64,000 bases of DNA from Tubiluchus corallicola (lineage: Eukaryota; Priapulida; Priapulimorpha; Priapulimorphida; Tubiluchidae): NCBI GenBank assembly GCA_030141605.1, contig JAQGDQ010000024.1, forward strand, positions 451,501 through 515,500. The letters are read 5' to 3'. Positions 23,901 through 33,669 of the stretch are shown here, piece by piece. The position numbers were made by a program, and so were the translations under genes. The notes under the pieces are model-generated. The model worked only from the letters and a program-made list of their open reading frames with translations. It had not been told where the DNA came from and searched no databases. Every line of letters begins with the position of its first letter. Within the stretch, counting starts at the first letter, position 1.

Positions 23901-26900
23901 AAGGACTACCTTTCCCCCAAATTAGTCTGTTATAACGAGGGTTTACTATAATTATGTGACACATGCCCTATACATTCTAAAATAAAACTGCTGCACAAAC
24001 TTTCAACTATTATAAATCCCTTCAAAAAAGTTTTCATATTCCAATTCAAGTTGCAAACTTCTTTTCCGTAATTAAAAATGTGTGTTAAATTAATGACCGT
24101 TTAATGTGGCTTACCGATATAGCTAAGATTGGGATTCTGTGATTTAACAAAGAATCCCACAAATTTAGTAGCAATCGAAATTAACTCGTCACTAGGATGT
24201 ATGTTGGTAATTGTCTGAATGGCTTCATATAGCACAGCTGAAGAAAAAAAATTATTCAAAGCCACTTTCCTGTACTGAATAGCAAAGCTCAACTCGTATA
24301 TAACATTGTGCACAGGCAAATAAAATAACTATGACGATGACTATAAAACAAGTAGTAAAAGCTCAAGCTAGGCCATTATTCATTCAGCTGAACATAATAC
24401 GTAACATAATTCTTTGCCTAAAAAGGGGTCAAAATTTTTTGATCACTTTTAATTTTGAGAATTGTCTAATTAGCTGTTTACAATATTTGTGACATACAAA
24501 ATTATATAGACCCAAAACTTAAATAACAAACTCATGACTATCGAAATATTATTCGATTGTTTCAGCACAAAGCAATAAAACAAGCAAAGACTTTGGTCTG
24601 GAGATACTTCTGGGCTGTTAATATTCTGGAATAACAGCATGCTAAATGTTACAGTACTCAGTATAAACAATACTTCAGTTCTCACCATGAGCTATCGTTG
24701 TGTTCAGACTAGCACCTTTAATTGTTTCTTCCAGCACTGAATACATCATTTGACTTGAACTAAAAAGATTCACTGAACATGCATTAAATTCATACATACA
24801 CATTTATTATTTACAGCTAAAAATCTCATTCTCCTGCTAAAACAAAACCATTCTTTCTGGCAACCATGTCAACCAAAACATATTATGATTTCTATGAACA
24901 GTAAGTTTCTTGGACAACAAAATGTCTAGTGGATCCACAGCTGAATAATCCATTAATCATGACTGGCATTTTGTTAATTTTATATATCATTTATCTAAAC
25001 CATTTCTAATAAACAACTTTCTAATATTTGCTGGCTCCTATTTTACCAAAAATTGAATTTGAAAAATTAAAAAAATGCTTAATCACCTTTCATCTCCAGC
25101 TCCCAATTGAGCAAACATTCGTAGCAATCGTAGCTGAATCCATGGAGCTGGCAAGCCGTGATAGTCATATGATACGTGAAATCGACGACGTAAAATCTGT
25201 TGCTGAATGTGAACCAGAACAGGTGCCAAATCAGTGTAGGATTTCGGATTTTCCTAGAAATAGACGAGAGAAACTGCAACACAGATGATCAATTGATGTT
25301 GCTAAAATTTAAATTCTGATAACATAGGTTAATGAGAACTACTTTATAGGCGTTGTTCGTTTTTGTTCAAGCATTATCAACACAGCTGCTTAAAACATTC
25401 ATAAACTCTGTTGTTGCTTCACACATTTCATGTTGAAGTACATTAATTCTTGTGGAAAACAAGGGAGAGGAGGAATTCACGGAAGGAGCGAAAGACGGAA
25501 AAAAGGGAAGGGCAGGGAATGGAAGAAAGCAAAGTCGCACAATACGGCCCAGAGGGCCAAAATCTATTACCTGGTTTACCTGAATTAAGTTTTCGTAAAT
25601 GCTAAGAACAGCCTCCAAAACGCGGGTATCTTTATCACCTAAAGCAGTTCGAAATTTATGTTGAACGTGTGTGTACAAACTTGGATCTTTTCGAGCAAAA
25701 CAACCCAATGCTAACAGCGCTTTTTTCCTTACTATAGCCCTGCAAATAAAAATAATGTTGCAAAACATCAAGTAGAATTATAATTATTAGAAAATCATTT
25801 ATATTTTATAAAACAAAATCATGAAACTTCTCTATAATAACATGAGATTGTTACAAATTAGAAATTCAATTATAGAGCCCTGGCACAACAAAACAAGTTT
25901 TGATTTTGGATTCAAACCGAGCTTTGATTTCATTCGAAGTGATGCAGCCTCGCACATAATCATTGTAGTGATTTTAAGTGAGCAGTGATCAAACAGAGTA
26001 GTGGTCTGATAGTAAGTTCTATATCACAGGTGACATAGTTTTTCAAAAGATAAGGAATCACTCTTATTGTCTTTTAAGCAATAGCACCTGAAAACTTCCT
26101 TAACATCTTTTTCTAATACATTAAAACATTCTCCAAATTTCTCCAAAGCTCCTCTAATACTGACGTGTCTCAAAAGTCGCTATACAATTTGATTTCTAAT
26201 TTGTTCTTTTAATGTTTCCCCTATATAAACAAGCTCTTGCATGAAACAAAAGGGATCTTTAGCAAATTGACTGGAAACTTGTTGCTATGGCAACAACAGT
26301 AATGTTAGAAATGGGGTGCAAAACCTGGCAAGAGGTACTTCTATCACAAAGTGAAGTTCAGCAACATGGTGTAGCCCTTCGTTACTACTTATGAGCTATG
26401 AGAGGCTGTCTCAGTCCAAGATACTCAACCTGCCATTTCATTGGTCCATAATGGCTTTTTGACTGGAAGGTTGCAGATTTACATTCTGCAATTTTTTAAC
26501 AAGGCTATGTCAGGCAAAAATTAATGCAAAAGACTAAAACACCTTTGTGAACAAGAAATAACAATCAGATGTCGTTGTACAAACATTTAATCTAAAAATG
26601 CTGCTGATGTGGAATACGCATATGTTAATATAAGGTAGCAAAAATAGCAAAGCCTACAGGTACAGCAGTTCTCTTCAGATTTTCCTCAAATTCCACTAAA
26701 TGAGTTGCCAAAGGTTTTAGTTCATCTGTACTCATTGTTAACAAACACAGAAAATTTAAAGTGTATAGTGACTTCTGAGACGACACTCTGAGTTTTAATA
26801 AAACCGTTACAAAGTCTATTTCCGGAACCTTTAAAAATTGGTTATAACATTGCAAAAGCTAACATATAAATAAGTCTAGCAAGTTTTTCAAGAAATAATG

Positions 26901-28553
26901 TGCCTGTCAGTTTCAAATTTGTTTCAGAAAAAAATAACTAGCAAGTACTTAGGGTGGCTCAGTTTAGACTCAACCTCGGGTAGTATCAGTGAAGCCATAT
27001 CCGATGATATGAAATGCGTGCAAGCAACCAAAGCCATGCATAGTTCCAACACATTTGTACTAGACAGATCACGTTGTATTGTGTTAACAATAAGTAGAGA
27101 CAACTCATCATTGTCAGTTAAAAACAGGGACGCTGCCAAGTAACCTGCAAAAAGTAAAGAGTATACAGAAGCACTTTAGCACGAATATTAAATAGATTTC
27201 TACAATCAACAAAGTTTCTCATTTTTCGTTGAAAAGATAATCCAGTCCTGGTGACAAGATTGTTTATTGCTAATTTTTGTTCTCTCAATGTTAATTATTT
27301 ATCAGGGAGAATGTACAACTACTTAGTCCACACAGCATACACAGAGTTGTCATTTCAAACATTATTGAAAATAAAAATAATAATATTTTTACCAATTCGT
27401 TTATTAGGAAGGGATGCCTTCTGTGCAAGATTAACTACGTGAATGTAAGCAGCCGGAAGATGATATCCCATCATTTCACAATAGACTAATTTCATCACAT
27501 TTTCTCTAATTTCTGCCTAATAAATTCAAATAAATATCATACAATATGTACTTCACCAAGTAATTTATAAAATGAAATAACATTTCAATGTTATTTCTAT
27601 GCAAAAAGCAAAAAAATGTGACTTATCAAGTTTATTTGTGCTATAATTTGTCATGCTAGTGTCAGCATTTGTAGAATGTAAAGCATTAACAAGTGCATTC
27701 ACAGTAATCCAAAAACTAAAACAACAGAAATAACATGTAGGAACTGGATAGTTATTCACCTCTGGCAGATTTTGCTGTGAGAACTGTTGTTTCAATGTTG
27801 ACAATACATTCTTCATTAGAAGTTCTTCTTCCTAAGCACATAAAATTCGGTAAAAGCAATTGCTCAGAGTTATATTATTGCAAAAACGGGAAACAAGGTT
27901 TTTTACCTACAATGAGAACAATACTTACATTACGAAACTATATGATGGCCCGTGTATTAAACTGTTTAATTACAACCATTTTCAAGTTTCAATTCCAGTT
28001 TTACAGCACATATAAAGATAACTTAAAGAATTACAATTTTAAAGAGAGGAGTGGAAAAAGATCTTAGATCATTGAACACGCCCACCAATATCTGATTATG
28101 CAGTAACAAAATAGAGACACTAAGGCTTACAAAATGGACCAGTATTAATTTGCATAAGAAAATTCTGTAGGTATTCTGTATTTAAAAGCACAAGGTTCCA
28201 ATACTAATAACAACAGTATCAAAAACTCATAGACAATTTCAAATGAATGCCTCTGAAAGCTTATATAGAAGAGTTAATAACATTTTACATTTGTATCATA
28301 AATGTCTTAATATTACATCAACTTCATGAGAAAATACTGCAAAAGCACTACAATTCAATAATTATAACAAAAATTAATAAAAAAGCCCAAGCCCACATAC
28401 GTATTTCATTTTACTCGTCTTAAATGCTTGAATGAATGCGTTGAATCCAGTTCCAGCATTTTTGGAAGACTTGCTCGACAAGTTACCACCAGTTACAGCT
28501 TGCTGAAGAAATCCCGGTAGCGACAACAGTGTTTTTTCAATGATGTCAGACAT
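17590..28553 (-). CDS. AP4E1: AP-4 complex subunit epsilon, ear-less form
   Basis: AP-4 is a heterotetrameric coat adaptor at the trans-Golgi network that sorts cargo such as ATG9A; epsilon is one of its two large subunits. Fifteen exons join to 2505 bases (834 codons and stop) with every phase consistent. The protein starts MSDIIEKTL and carries the trunk of helical repeats to about residue 690. Recognisable blocks include RENVMKLVYCEMMGY, NTIQRDLSSTNVLELCMAL, AIVRKKALLALG, LDCLDHPDETIKRM and MDFTLSFLDQYVAE. The hinge (about 690-834) includes the motif LASSLFAGL (from residue 748). Human epsilon is 1137 residues, and the missing 300 correspond to the C-terminal appendage. Exons, 5' to 3': 28401-28553, 27760-27831, 27393-27516, 26949-27144, 25580-25739, 25087-25253, 24686-24759, 24115-24237, 23063-23175, 22054-22401, 21164-21370, 20380-20460, 19644-19891, 18382-18496, 17590-17913. 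Confidence 0.93.
18382..18496 (-). CDS. AP4E1: AP4E1 exon 14 (hinge)
   Basis: The exon encodes SGLGGTRVKKVWSRDGIV followed by a Lys/Ser-rich hinge. The VKKVWSRDG block aligns with human IKKLWGKEG. Phase 0 out at GTGAGT. Confidence 0.85.
19644..19891 (-). CDS. AP4E1: AP4E1 exon 13
   Basis: The exon encodes MDFTLSFLDQYVAESLTSG then EPYKPRSLR, matching the human trunk-to-hinge boundary (SLSFLDGFVAEG). It continues into a serine/threonine-rich hinge and leaves in phase 2 at GTTTGA. Confidence 0.9.
19965..20009 (-). repeat. Interstitial telomere-like tract in AP4E1 intron 12
   Basis: Plus strand CCCTAACCCTAACCCTGTCC followed by degenerate CCCTAA units, i.e. TTAGGG on the coding (minus) strand. 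It lies about 75-115 bases upstream of the exon 13 acceptor. Confidence 0.85.
20119..20420. repeat. Inverted duplication in AP4E1, left arm
   Basis: This arm contains the last 41 bases of exon 12, its donor, and about 260 bases of the following intron. Its near-identical reverse complement is at 21684-21996 (about 95% by eye, with one roughly 11-base indel). The arms are separated by about 1.26 kb. Confidence 0.93.
20380..20460 (-). CDS. AP4E1: AP4E1 exon 12
   Basis: Twenty-seven codons, VDELQSFLSHITDENC to RPEIKE, phase 0 at both ends. The last 41 bases and the donor belong to an inverted duplication whose other copy is in intron 10. Confidence 0.88.
20917..20979 (-). CDS. AP4E1: Possible 63-base cassette exon 11b of AP4E1
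   Basis: A 21-codon open stretch (IASIFNTVNEISHNVNPSLLE with one more residue) ends at a GTAACT donor. It could start after TTGCAAG, in phase 0 at both ends, so it could be spliced in without a frame change. Its end (PSLLE) resembles the end of exon 11 (SSLHE), which suggests an exon duplication. The human protein has no matching insert and the acceptor has a poor pyrimidine tract, so inclusion is uncertain. Confidence 0.35.
21164..21370 (-). CDS. AP4E1: AP4E1 exon 11
   Basis: Sixty-nine codons, VMGECADWCDDDEKR to ENVKSSLHE, phase 0 at both ends. This exon lies inside the loop of the inverted duplication described separately. Confidence 0.88.
21684..21996. repeat. Inverted duplication in AP4E1, right arm
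   Basis: The reverse complement of 20119-20420, inside intron 10 and starting 57 bases past the exon 10 donor. On the plus strand it carries a truncated copy of the exon 12 end with its GTAAGT donor at 21725. It is antisense to the gene, so it is not itself an exon. Confidence 0.93.
22054..22401 (-). CDS. AP4E1: AP4E1 exon 10
   Basis: One hundred and sixteen codons, TVELLSRIVNSTNINAVCNK to LLQFSAW, phase 0 at both ends. Acceptor ATTTCAG, donor GTAGGT. Confidence 0.93.
23063..23175 (-). CDS. AP4E1: AP4E1 exon 9
   Basis: The exon encodes IKSLSYIVQHVQPSYALEYQ then LDCLDHPDETIKRM, a strongly conserved adaptin segment. Phase 1 in, phase 0 out at GTGAGT. Confidence 0.93.
24115..24237 (-). CDS. 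AP4E1: AP4E1 exon 8
   Basis: The exon encodes AVLYEAIQTITNIHPSDELI through NPNLSYIG, matching the C-terminal half of the human trunk (YAILFECVHTVYSIYP). Phase 1 at both ends. Confidence 0.92.
24686..24759 (-). CDS. AP4E1: AP4E1 exon 7
   Basis: The exon encodes SSQMMYSVLEETIKGASLN onward. Acceptor TTTTTAG, donor GTGAGA, phase 2 in and phase 1 out. It aligns with human ELMYDVLDESLRRAELN. Confidence 0.9.
25087..25253 (-). CDS. AP4E1: AP4E1 exon 6
   Basis: The exon encodes ENPKSYTDLAPVLVHIQQQ through YDYHGLPAPWIQLRLLRMF, the conserved PAPW trunk segment. It leaves in phase 2 at GTGATT. Confidence 0.93.
25580..25739 (-). CDS. AP4E1: AP4E1 exon 5
   Basis: The exon encodes AIVRKKALLALGCFARKDPS through SIYENLIQ. 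A second in-frame donor 9 bases further on (adding VNQ) is also possible; the upstream GTAAAC donor aligns best with the family. Confidence 0.92.
25790..26900. other. AP4E1 intron 4 with unexplained open frame
   Basis: Within this intron, minus-strand 26829-26628 reads VPEIDFVTVLLKLRVSSQKS, then LSMS-like and VEFEENLKRTAVPVG segments, to a stop. The composition looks protein-like, but splicing exon 4 into it in the AP4E1 frame gives an immediate stop and no family is recognised. It is described here without a call. Confidence 0.25.
26949..27144 (-). CDS. AP4E1: AP4E1 exon 4
   Basis: The exon encodes GYLAASLFLTDNDELSLLIV, then the conserved RDLSSTNVLELCMALVA block. It leaves in phase 2 at GTACTT. 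Confidence 0.93.
27393..27516 (-). CDS. AP4E1: AP4E1 exon 3
   Basis: The exon encodes AEIRENVMKLVYCEMMGYH through NKRIG, the first strongly conserved trunk segment (human LIYCEMLGYD). Phase 0 in, phase 1 out. Confidence 0.93.
27760..27831 (-). CDS. AP4E1: AP4E1 exon 2
   Basis: Twenty-four codons (EEELLMKNVLSTLKQQF onward), phase 0 at both ends; acceptor GCTTAG, donor GTGAAT. Confidence 0.85.
28401..28553 (-). CDS. AP4E1: AP4E1 exon 1 (start codon)
   Basis: Fifty-one codons from ATG 28553-28551, MSDIIEKTLLSLPGF onward, ending in phase 0 at GTATGT. The human protein also begins MSDIVEKTL, which supports this start. Confidence 0.9.
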
Positions 28554-29024
28554 AGATTGTCAATATGAGAACTACAAAAAAATGTTTGAAAAAATCGTAG
28601 ACAAGAAAAAATTTTAAAGTTAAAATGAAACAACATAAACATGCTCTTTGGCATATACAATTAAGTTTTACAGCTGCATGATAACTAGAAGAAAGAAATG
28701 TGAGCTTTGATTTTAGCCTAATCAAAATAAAGGACAGGCACAAATGTACTCAAGATATCATTTTTGGTGAAAACAAGGGCAATTGGAAAAAATGGAAATT
28801 GGTAAATTTCGGAAATATTCGGTAGAAAAAATTTGAGAAATTTGGCTTAATTCGGTTTCGGCAAAATAAAACTGTAGAAATTCGGTTCAGTGAAAAAAGG
28901 GTTTGAAAAAATGTACGAATGGCTATAAACCATATAAGTTAATTTATACTACTGCTGTACAGAAACATTCAGGTGCTGTGTTTGACGACATTCACTTGAA
29001 GATTATGATGTAATTGTTGAAATT

Positions 29025-30230
29025 TGTACCTTTTTGCAAGCGTACCGTGGCTTTCTGTAAGCAAGCGCTGCTTAAACTAATTCAAACTTCTGCAACTTAC
29101 CTAACATTCAAGCATAAATATCACGAAAGAGTCTAAACAAACAATAAAGAGAGCAATAGAAAATTTTAAAGTATTGGATAACAACAAGAAGTTAACATTC
29201 AGTCTGAAGAAAACTAAATGTATGAAAATGAAATTTACTAAGAAAAAGGATAATGCAGAAATAGAAGACAAATTAATAAATGGAATAATCCAGAGGACAG
29301 ACCAGTATAAATGTTTAGGTGACTGGTTAAATGCAAAATGCAACCATGAATTATTACTTGAAAAAAGAATGGAGAAGTACATGAGGAGTACATGATAAGA
29401 GAAAGACTGAGAATCGGAAATGAGCAAAATGTAGGTAAAAAAGCAACGGACGTAGGATTACTTATGTGTGAAACTATGATAATCTCGTTAGTATTGAACA
29501 ATTGTGAAACATGGATGAATATAAAAAAAAGATGAACGGGAGAATTTGGGAAAAATACAAAAGGAGATGCCAAGAAGAACTCTCAGTCAACAAACTAGCA
29601 CTCCGTGCTGCGGTATGTTAACAGAAACAGGTACGTGGCCTGTGCAAAAACGGGTTGAATATAAAAAGGCTATGTTTTATTATTCGTTGATGAACTCAAA
29701 TGTAAGCAGATTAGCAAAACAAGTAGTACTTGAGCAAGAAAAAAGGGCATATAAAGATTGTTGGTATTCAGAAATATGTGAAATCATAGATAAATATGGA
29801 AAGAAGGACAAGATCAAGCAAATAAAAAATGGAGAAATTAAAAAATCAACATGGAGAAAAGAAATAAAAAAGCTATAAATCTAAAAATATTACAGGAACA
29901 TAAAGATAAAGTACAGAGAGTGACAAAATTAAGACTTCTTGATGGTGAGAAATATGAGAAAAAACGATATATCAGTGAGCGTGGTCTTGCAGATATAGTA
30001 AATGTAATGGAAATTAAATTGAAGAACCAGGACCATATAATGACATCAGAAGAAAATAATCTGCTCTTGCACACTTAATAGGTTGTGTTCATCTAGGAAA
30101 AGTTGTTCTGCTGAATCGCTGAACAAAATCAGTCATCTAATTTTTTTGTAAAAACTCACTATATTTTGTTCAGAAATTGACAGCGAGGTGCTTTTGTTCA
30201 ACAAATGAATGACATCTTACTTTGCTTGTC
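29025..30230. repeat. Dispersed repeat interrupted by a retrotransposon
   Basis: The segments 29025-29114 and about 30120-30230 match, in the same order and orientation, the continuous stretch 62186-62370 (for example GTGCTGCTTAAATTAATTCA and TCTAATTTTTTCGTAAAAAC, with scattered differences). The intervening 1 kb is a LINE fragment absent from the copy at 62 kb. Confidence 0.65.
29116..30120 (+). pseudogene. Non-LTR retrotransposon fragment (C-terminal part of the reverse transcriptase ORF)
   Basis: Frames broken by stops and shifts encode post-catalytic RT regions: LTFSLKKTKCMKMKF, then INGIIQRTDQYKCLGDWL, then ETGTWPVQKRVEYKKAMFYY and CWYSEICEIIDKYGKKD. The layout (tether segment, then a W-P-x-x-x-R-x-x-Y-K-K block and basic tail) is that of LINE-type elements, perhaps R2/NeSL-like. 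The 5' half with the catalytic YxDD box is missing. Confidence 0.6.
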
Positions 30231-30670
30231 TAGGGTGTGCAACCAACTTTTGTAAGCATATAGTACGTCTAAAAAATTTAGGTCAATCCAACAAAATAAA
30301 TCCATAATCCAGAGATGGGGATTTTAGCAATGTGCCATTTGCCCCACCACTATACTAAACTTGCCGTAATTGAGATATTAAATTAAACATATAATTACTG
30401 TGCAAATTTAGTCAAACACTAACCACATGCCCAACTTACGTAAAAGTCACTATGTTATATCACGAAACACATTAGCGAATGTGGGAATCGCCATGTTTTC
30501 GACGTAGTTTAGGATAGGTACACAGTCTCTCATTCAGATCACTTTTAATAAGTAATAAAATTTCTCTCTGCTAAGATTAATACTTTGCTAGGCAGTTGTA
30601 TCTCGGCGGTAACATGTGGGATATGGATAAACATTGCGTGATTATTATTTATTATTATTGATATTGTATT

Positions 30671-30780
30671 GCGGCATGGTATTGGAGGAGTGGTGAGCTG
30701 TGGATGGTGTGTTGTGAGTGGAGTGGTGGGTGGTTGTGTGGTGGGTGTGGGTGGTGTGGTGTAAGTTGTTGTTGTGGGTT
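30671..30780 (+). repeat. G/T-rich, cytosine-poor tract
   Basis: About 110 bases dominated by GTGG and GGGT words with only a few cytosines, following an ATT/TTA-rich microsatellite (30640-30675) and followed by another (about 30805-30840). It has several closely spaced GGG or GG runs, so G-quadruplex formation is possible. Confidence 0.7.
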
Positions 30781-30889
30781 TATGTGCAAAATTCTTTGCA
30801 GGGATTCGCTAGTTATTTATTATTATTATTATTATATAATTTAATCTTATTTGCGATTATTTTTAATTATTTAAATTATGTCTTTTAAT

Positions 30890-32020
30890 CAGTTCTTTGT
30901 AGCATGCACATAATTTCTTACTAGATTTAAAGTAGCTAGCTTAGATAAACCTCAATAAGATCTTTATGATGTTTTCTTAAATGAAGCACGATAGAACTGC
31001 AATATTTCAATTTTTCAGATTTTTACTACCGAATATTATTCTTGTAGCACGCATTTGTGCACCTTCCATAAGCAATATATGTTTCTGATAATGAGGATTC
31101 CAAACCTGCACACAGTATTCTAGATGCAGGGTGCTGGAGCAAATTACAGGGGTGGGGGTGGTATTTACTAAAAGGGCACATTTTGTTTACCTATATTTTT
31201 GTGGCCACGCTAATGACGATATGACTTATATATAAGGGTATATCTAAGGCACCCCAAATGCTTTCTGCCTCCCACACATTCTTTTTAAAATGAATAAAAA
31301 ATGATTAATAGATCTACGAATAATAGAACCACATATTTTTCCACCAAACATGCAAAGTTCTGTCCCCGCACTGCCCCCTTGGAAAGGGAAACATAGGCCA
31401 CTGCCCCATGGCTCGGGCACCCCTGTTTAGATGATCCAGTCTAAACATTTTTTTAAATCCACTCATTCTGCAACGCAATTTCAGGTTATCGTAAACCAAT
31501 ACATTTGACCCATTCGTCACAACTGCCCCGAGGCCGCACTTCCACTTAAGAGACAACTTTAGAGAGTGAGCATAAATGTAAAACACGAGAGGGAAAACAT
31601 GTGATAAAACAATTAACAAAGGTTTAACAAGAGAGAAAACTACTGGGCAAAAAGCCTACTTATAGGTTTTGCCTTGTTAATCTACAGTAATCTATGGTAA
31701 TTTACTATTTTGTACTTTAAAGAGTTGCTTCATTCATAACATATGTAATCACTTTTAAGATTCCTAAAACCTCAATTGCATTACCTCACGTTTATTAACA
31801 TTAAAAATTTGTCAATCAATACTCCGCTTACATAGTTTGTTCAATATCTTGCTGTGAAACTAATCAATCTGCCACACAGTGAATTAGATAAATAAATTTT
31901 GTACCATCTGCAAATTTTAAAATAAGTGGAAATATCATTATCTATATCGTTAATGAAAATAGTGAACAACGCGAGTCCGAGTTACGCTAATAGAATGATT
32001 ATAGTAGCATCGTTTGCTAT
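30890..32020 (-). pseudogene. Decayed CR1/jockey-like LINE fragment, interrupted
   Basis: On the minus strand a degenerate RT is readable. A KFADGTKF catalytic-box relic (near 31910) is followed by QQDIEQTM and LTNF, and further on LEYCVQVWNPHYQKHILLME and GAQMRATRIIFG (31120-31000). Several stops and a 279-bp insertion break the frame. Confidence 0.55.
31147..31425. mobile_element. Candidate hAT-type MITE inside the LINE relic
   Basis: The ends are CAGGGGTG and CACCCCTG (8-bp inverted repeats typical of hAT elements), 279 bp apart. The expected 8-bp target duplication is not clear. It sits where the LINE coding sequence is broken. Confidence 0.45.
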
Positions 32021-32659
32021 CTTATAGTTTAATTATACTTATATCTTATAGTACAATGTGTACATTTCACTTGTTGTGGTATGGAGTGTGGTTGTGGTTT
32101 GCTTAATTAGCTGTGTAGCCCGTTTGTTTCTCGAATGCTAGGCTGCTTTTAATCGATTTTTACTGTTAGTCTGGTGCATGACCTTTTTCAGTGTTATTGC
32201 TAGCACAAAACCGCATACTCGAACACATCTTAGAAAATCCAATCGATGTGGTGAAAAACAGTTTAGAAGCAAACTGGTATCGTAATATATGGAGTTCTCT
32301 TAAAAATATGGTTAGACTAATTCTGAGTCATAACGTGCGGCGGAAATAACCATGTAGAAATAATGTAAAGGATGGAAGCCGACAACATAATATAGGTAAA
32401 TTTACTTTTGTCTTTTGTACACACTGGCCGAGGAACGACTATAGAGAACTATAGTATTAAGTATCACTGTATTATTTTATGGTATTACTAGACCTATGAA
32501 AAATTTCGATATCACTATTAATATATTTTGACTCGAAGGTAAAATTTTCTAACAATAAATAGGTCAAGGAGTTTCTGTTAATGCAGAATGTGATCTAACG
32601 CTGTTCAAATAGATTTCCATGTGTGTCTTAACAATATTTTTAAAGTGTATTTATAAGGC

Positions 32660-33300
32660 TGCTCTGGCTCACCTGGCGTAACTGAGATGAATTTCTAGGA
32701 GTTATTTTACATAAAAACTTAAATTGGAAATCTCATATTAACCTGATAAGTATGAAAATTGCAAAAAATGTTGGAATTATCAGTCACATTAGTCGCAGTC
32801 TATCCCCTCAGCTCCTAATCACACTATATAACTCATTAATTTTGCCATATTTAACTTATGCCAACATCTATGGGGCTCAACTTATCCATCTAATTTGTTA
32901 AAACTTCAAAGGCTACAAAGAAAAATTCTTTGCATTGTTCATAAATTACCTAAACGTATGACAGTCATTAAAGCTCATTACCTTGATAGTAAAATTTTTA
33001 GGTTAGAAGATCTGTTGTATTACTGTATCTCTATATATATATATATATATGTGTATAAGACTCATTTCAAGTTATTTCCAAACTTTTTCAATAATTCGAC
33101 TAAACTTAATATAAAACGGTATGACACTAGGTACAACGAATACACTATTAAATTTTCAAGAACAATGTTGGTAAACACTTTATTCCCACTTATGGCCCTA
33201 TAACAAGAAATAAATTACCTGAATCCATTAAAATCTCTGTGTCAATTCAAAAACTAAAGAAAAACACAGATATTTGCCACATATTCCAAATGATCACTTT
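32660..33300 (+). pseudogene. CR1/jockey-like LINE RT 3' fragment
   Basis: The frame reads LGVILHKNLNWKSHINLI, then LYNSLILPYLTYANIYGA, shifts, and continues KLQRLQRKILCIVHKLPKR and KIFRLEDLLYY. The end resembles the TYGPITRNKLPESIK block of these elements. A (TA)n run at about 33027-33050 has expanded inside it. Confidence 0.75.
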
Positions 33301-33597
33301 GAATGTGTTGATATATAATGTATATAGCTATGTTACTTCACAGCATGTACAATTTATTCTCACAACTGTCAATTCATCCCTATAAAATATACATCCCTAC
33401 ATCACTATATAATATAATTGGCAATCAGTTTGGCCTCTTTCTATTTTATTCTTATTTTGGCTATATTTATGCTTTGGAAGTATTATCATGACTTAATCGT
33501 TGTCATAACATCATTGTACTAACATGTGTCATTCATGTATTCTCATCAGTGTGCTGAATTTCTATCTTCTGCACTTTGTCCTCATTCTAGAAAGAAA

Positions 33598-33665
33598 GTG
33601 TGTGCGTGCGTGCGTGCATGTGAGCGAGCGTGTGTGCGAGAGTGGGTGTGTGTGTGAGAGAGATC
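33598..33665. repeat. (TG/CGTG)n imperfect microsatellite
   Basis: Alternating purine-pyrimidine GTGCGTGC words passing into GTGTGTGAGAGAG. This sequence could adopt Z-DNA. Confidence 0.8.
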
Positions 33666-33669
33666 ATTT

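Noticed and set aside
29101-29573. Minus-strand open frames of 108 and 111 codons
   Set aside because: They are antisense to the LINE fragment, whose plus-strand translation carries recognisable RT blocks.
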